Assembly: GCA_016183615.1 (NCBI GenBank)
Contig: JACPEG010000017.1
Span: forward strand, 40,922-104,921
Reading direction: 5' to 3'
Length of the DNA: 64,000 bases
From: Betaproteobacteria bacterium
Lineage (GTDB): Bacteria > Pseudomonadota > Gammaproteobacteria > Burkholderiales > UBA6910
Positions 61,314-64,000 of this stretch are shown here, piece by piece. Numbering within the stretch: the stretch's first letter is position 1; each line of letters opens with the position of its first letter. Both the position numbers and the translations under genes were made by a program. The notes under the pieces are model-generated. The model saw nothing but the letters and a program-made list of their open reading frames with translations, did not search any database and had not been told where the DNA came from.

Positions 61314-62447
61314 TTATTCATTGCCTCCGCCCCGGGGCAGGACCTTTCCCGGATCATGGAACGGCAGGCGCGCCACCTCTGCCGTATCCCCGCTAGTGAG
61401 CGTCACCCGGGTCCCCGGGTAGCGATCCTCTTCCGCCACGAATCCCAGGCCCAGCACCCGATCGAACACCGGGGAATAGCCCGCGCTGGTGAGACAGCCG
61501 GTGCCGGGCGCAATCCGTCGGAAATCTTCAAGCAGGCATTCGCAGCCAACGGCAGAACGGGGCGCCCCATGGTGGCTTCGTGTCTGCGGGAGCAGACCGA
61601 CCAGCCGGCGGGGCGCAATTTCCCGGCGCCGGCCACGCAGGGCTTCCGCGCCGATGTAGCCGGCGCCGGGGCCGGCGAGAAGTCGCGTGAGCATCAGTTC
61701 CCGGGGCGTGACCGGGAAGCGCAGCTCCCGGGTAAACAGGATATGGCCGGCCTCGATGCGCAGGCTGTCCGCCGCTTCGAAGCCGCACTCGGCGAGTCCG
61801 AACGGCGCGCCCGCGACCCGCAGCGCATCCCACAGCTCGGGCCCCGCCCCCGCCTCCACCACCAGCTCGAAACCCAGCTCCCCGGTGTAGCCGATGCGGC
61901 CGATCCAGCAGCCGGCGCCATGGAACTGAGCGTGGGTGAACCCGTAATAGGCCGGGCCAGGGGGTTCCTGCAGGGTGATGCAGGTTCGCAAGACCCGCGC
62001 GCTCAGCGGCCCCTGCAATGCCAGCACGGCGAAGCGCTGCGAGCAGTCGCCAACGCCCGCCCGGCTGTGCGCCGCCACCGCCTCGACGTGGGCTCGGTCG
62101 GTTCGCCGTCCCGTGAACAGCCACCAGCGGTCGGGGCCGTGGCGCCATACGGTGGCATCGTTGAGCACACTGCCGTCTTCCCGAAGCAGCAGCGTGTAGG
62201 CGATGCGGCCCGGGCCCAGGGCGGAGAGATTGCGGGTCTGCAGCCGCTGCAGGCAGGCCGCGGCTATCGGCCCCGAGAATTCCAGGCAGGCCATGAAGGA
62301 GAAATCGAAAAGGCCGGCGGCGCGCCGCACTGCCAGGTGCTCGGCCGCCGGATCCGAGAACCGCAGCGGCACCCGCGCGCCGTTGCCGAAATCCATCAGC
62401 GACAGGTTGCGCGCGGTAAAGCAGTCCGTGAGCGGGGAATCGGCCAT
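61314..62447 (-). CDS. GcvT/DmdA-like folate-dependent (amino)methyltransferase
   Basis: 377 residues from ATG 62447. The GcvT fold is clear: LFDFSFMACLEFSGPIAAAC, DGSVLNDATVWR, and the folate-site motif IGRIGYTGELGFELVVE. It also has the C-terminal barrel (LLPQTRSHHGAP..., FDRVLGLGFVAEEDRYPGT). Family members transfer one-carbon groups from glycine, sarcosine, dimethylglycine or dimethylsulfoniopropionate to THF. No gcvH or gcvP is near. With TSUP, SoxCD and folate genes around, an S- or N-methyl donor is more likely than glycine cleavage. The TSUP gene is one base upstream. Confidence 0.82.
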   Translation of the reverse strand: MADSPLTDCFTARNLSLMDFGNGARVPLRFSDPAAEHLAVRRAAGLFDFSFMACLEFSGPIAAACLQRLQTRNLSALGPGRIAYTLLLREDGSVLNDATVWRHGPDRWWLFTGRRTDRAHVEAVAAHSRAGVGDCSQRFAVLALQGPLSARVLRTCITLQEPPGPAYYGFTHAQFHGAGCWIGRIGYTGELGFELVVEAGAGPELWDALRVAGAPFGLAECGFEAADSLRIEAGHILFTRELRFPVTPRELMLTRLLAGPGAGYIGAEALRGRRREIAPRRLVGLLPQTRSHHGAPRSAVGCECLLEDFRRIAPGTGCLTSAGYSPVFDRVLGLGFVAEEDRYPGTRVTLTSGDTAEVARLPFHDPGKVLPRGGGNE

Positions 62448-62448
62448 C

Positions 62449-63192
62449 TCAGCCCAGGGCCCGCGCCGTGAGCCCGATGCCCACGGCGATGCACAGCAGC
62501 GCCACCACCCGGCGCAGCTTCCGGGCATCGACGGCGTGCACGATGCGCACTCCGAAGAGCACCCCGACCACCTCGAACAGGGTCACCAGCCCCGCCAGGG
62601 CAAAATCGATGGAGCCATACTTCAGGTTGCCCACCGTTCCGGAGATCGCCGCCAGGATCTGGATCACCTGGCTGGTGCCGATGGTGACGAGCGGCGGAAA
62701 CCCGAACAGCACCATGATCGGCACCGACAGAGCGGGACCGCCCACGCCGGTGAGCCCGGAGCCGAATCCCGAGAAAGCCCCGATGCCCGCCAGCAGCGCG
62801 CGCTGGGGGCCCGGCCGGCCGTCAAGAGCCGCCCGCCGTATCCCGCCCCGGGAGAACAGGGTGTAGAGCCCGGCGAAGATGATGAGGCCGGCGAGCAGCA
62901 GCGACAGGACCGGCGCGTGGGTGCGGGAGTTGGCCCAGGCGCCCACGAAGCCGAATGCCACGGCGCCGGCACACACCGGCACCGTGATGCCCCAGTGGAT
63001 GCTGCCGCGGCGCTGGAACAGGGCGGTGCCGGCAATCCCGGTGAAAATGAAGGTGAACAGCGCGGTGGCCATGGCCGAGTGGATGCCCAGGCCGGCGAAG
63101 GCGCTGAGGGCGGGGATCAGCAGGATCCCGCCGATGCCCACGGCGCCGATCAGTATTCCGACGCCGAAGGAGACGATGAGCAGCCAGAGCAT
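62449..63192 (-). CDS. TSUP family (TauE/SafE) sulfite/sulfonate exporter
   Basis: 247 residues, eight or so transmembrane helices. Characteristic motifs are VGILIGAVGIGGILLIPALS near the start and FSGFGSGLTGVGGPALSVPI in the middle. In taurine and sulfoacetate pathways TauE exports sulfite that would otherwise be toxic. It precedes the GcvT-like gene by one base, so both respond together. It differs clearly from the TSUP protein at 19068-19814. Confidence 0.88.
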   Translation of the reverse strand: MLWLLIVSFGVGILIGAVGIGGILLIPALSAFAGLGIHSAMATALFTFIFTGIAGTALFQRRGSIHWGITVPVCAGAVAFGFVGAWANSRTHAPVLSLLLAGLIIFAGLYTLFSRGGIRRAALDGRPGPQRALLAGIGAFSGFGSGLTGVGGPALSVPIMVLFGFPPLVTIGTSQVIQILAAISGTVGNLKYGSIDFALAGLVTLFEVVGVLFGVRIVHAVDARKLRRVVALLCIAVGIGLTARALG

Positions 63193-63268
63193 TGTTTTTC
63201 GGTTCCGGTTTTCCGATCCCGCCCCTCACCGCCGGCCGCCGCTCATCCCGCAGGGGGAGGGAAGCGGG

Positions 63269-63340
63269 TAGGTTGGGCACGCAGTGCCCAACACCGGGCC
63301 TATCGTGATTGGTTGGGCACAGAGTGCCCAACCTACAAAA
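63269..63340. repeat. Dispersed GTAGGTTGGGC repeat, copy 2
   Basis: GTAGGTTGGGCACGCAGTGC/CCAACACCGG forms the left hairpin, and GGTTGGGCACAGAGTGCCCA/ACCTAC the right. The ends match the copy at 5972-6043, the interiors differ. It separates the TSUP/GcvT-like pair from the sensor gene upstream on the same strand. Confidence 0.85.
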
Positions 63341-63398
63341 AAAGGCGGGGCACCCTTGCGGACGTGCCCCGAAGTCAAGGACCAGACAACAACAAACT

Positions 63399-63866
63399 CT
63401 AGCCCGCGGCAAACGCCGTCAGCGTCCCGGTGATCAGCACATTCACCTGCTTCATGATGCGGTAGCCCAGGGCGTGGTCACTCTCCATCAGTTCCAGCAG
63501 CCCGTTTCCATCGATCGCCAAGACCGTGCACGGCGTGAGGCAGGAGGCGGTGGCGATGCGCCGCTGCGCGCCCGGGGTGACGGCGGCCCATCCGAACACT
63601 TCGCCGTGCTTCAGGATCTTTCCGGCCGAGGCATTGCGCGCGCCGAACCCGACGGCAAAGCTTACTATGCCCTCCGCCAGGATATAAAAGTTGCGGGCCG
63701 GCTCTCCCAGGCGGTAGACCTGGGCGCCCTCCGGGTATTCCTCGACCCGGCACAGCCGCGAGATCTCGTACAGCTGGCGCGGGCTCAGCTCGGCAAAGAA
63801 TCCGGTCCGCGACAGGATGTCGGCGGCGGAGATTACGGCGCTACTTTGCGCTTCTCGGTTTTCCAA
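63399..63866 (-). CDS. Stand-alone CRP-like sensor domain protein (FGW type)
   Basis: 155 residues with a single cNMP-binding-fold domain and no DNA-binding or enzymatic domain. The cassette is GEVFGWAAVT (Trp93) followed by RIATASC, the same pattern as the three domains fused to the permease and the ferredoxin. It begins inside the upstream gene (overlap of 34 bases), so both are probably cotranslated. It may act as a soluble sensor or as a trans-acting partner for the same signalling circuit. Confidence 0.85.
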   Translation of the reverse strand: MENREAQSSAVISAADILSRTGFFAELSPRQLYEISRLCRVEEYPEGAQVYRLGEPARNFYILAEGIVSFAVGFGARNASAGKILKHGEVFGWAAVTPGAQRRIATASCLTPCTVLAIDGNGLLELMESDHALGYRIMKQVNVLITGTLTAFAAG

Positions 63867-64000
63867 CCCACGATCTCCTTGAACCGCTTGAGCTCCTCTT
63901 CCTTCATGAACACCGTGTGCTCCGGCCCCGGGTAGGCCCGGCCCTTCACGTCGCCGATGTAGTCGCGGTAGACCTTCTCCAGCACCGGCACCATGTCGAA
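63833..64000 (-). CDS. PanB-like protein, C-terminal end (runs out of the window)
   Basis: Only the last 55 residues are present. KVYRDYIGDVKGRAYPGPEH resembles the C-terminus of ketopantoate hydroxymethyltransferase (PanB), which uses 5,10-methylene-THF as hydroxymethyl donor. A further ~25 residues (MKEEELKRFKEIVGWKTEKR) extend beyond the usual PanB end. With a folate-dependent cluster next to it, a second PanB-type enzyme with another acceptor is conceivable. The call rests on a short stretch and is tentative. Confidence 0.45.
   Translation of the reverse strand, partial: FDMVPVLEKVYRDYIGDVKGRAYPGPEHTVFMKEEELKRFKEIVGWKTEKRKVAP

Noticed and set aside
1..64000. CRISPR arrays, rRNA operons, prophage or transposase genes
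   Set aside because: No regularly spaced direct repeats, no rRNA-like sequence, and no integrase or transposase motifs were found on either strand.

Overview
The window looks like a chromosomal segment of a GC-rich betaproteobacterium, most likely a facultative sulfur- or C1-oxidising one. Three conserved blocks point to this: rpoN-hpf-ptsN-hprK-rapZ, thiS-thiG-trmB, and hemW/rdgB/rph/PP2C with yicC-gmk-rpoZ-spoT. The final third carries a SoxCD-like sulfur dehydrogenase, two TSUP anion exporters, a YeeE/YedE sulfur transporter and many folate/C1 genes. There is no rRNA, no CRISPR array and no recognisable IS element. Short palindromic intergenic repeats are abundant, in about eight families.

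Layout. 1-5.9 kb: nitrogen-PTS/RpoN block, RapZ, a NusG-II/Gx-transporter pair, ubiX and a Lon-N-domain protein. 6-15.7 kb: a degenerate LMW phosphatase, a secreted tandem thioredoxin protein, mutY, AsmA, an AttEFGH-type ABC system and tRNA-Gly(CCC). 15.8-32.4 kb: thiSG, trmB, two uncharacterised proteins, a TSUP exporter with an FAH-family hydrolase, a periplasmic binding protein next to a GGDEF/EAL protein, hemW, a 2H phosphoesterase, rdgB, rph, PP2C, yicC, gmk, rpoZ and spoT. 32.5-37.1 kb: small envelope proteins, each with a strong Shine-Dalgarno sequence (lipoproteins, DUF3568, glycine zipper, CsbD-like, EF-hand). 37.3-44.5 kb: a GlrK/QseG/GlrR-type two-component operon, an HD-GYP protein missing metal ligands, tRNA-Lys, a YeeE/YedE transporter and queC.

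44.8-64 kb is the most interesting part. A long minus-strand operon (55.3 down to 44.8 kb) encodes a Rieske oxygenase (alpha, beta, flavin/2Fe-2S reductase, Rieske ferredoxin), one binding protein, two ABC permeases, two ABC ATPases, a tiny membrane protein and FolD. Two products are unusual fusions: the ferredoxin carries a CRP-like sensor domain, and one permease carries two. A fourth CRP-like domain is encoded alone at 63.4 kb. All four replace the usual cyclic-nucleotide-contacting Glu by Trp (FGW[SA]A). The two ATPases have complementary defects (signature motif in one, H-loop in the other), which suggests one asymmetric heteromeric importer. Divergently lie folB, a frameshifted formate-THF ligase lacking its P-loop, 5-formyl-THF cyclo-ligase, SoxC, SoxD and a pterin dehydratase. 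Facing them are a GcvT/DmdA-like folate methyltransferase, a TSUP exporter, the lone FGW sensor and a partial PanB-like gene.

My reading is that this is a pathway for a small methylated or sulfonated organosulfur compound. The ABC system imports it, the Rieske oxygenase cleaves it, carbon enters tetrahydrofolate and sulfur leaves as sulfite or sulfate. It resembles methanesulfonate monooxygenase (msm) systems but is not identical. The substrate and the ligand of the FGW domains are unknown.
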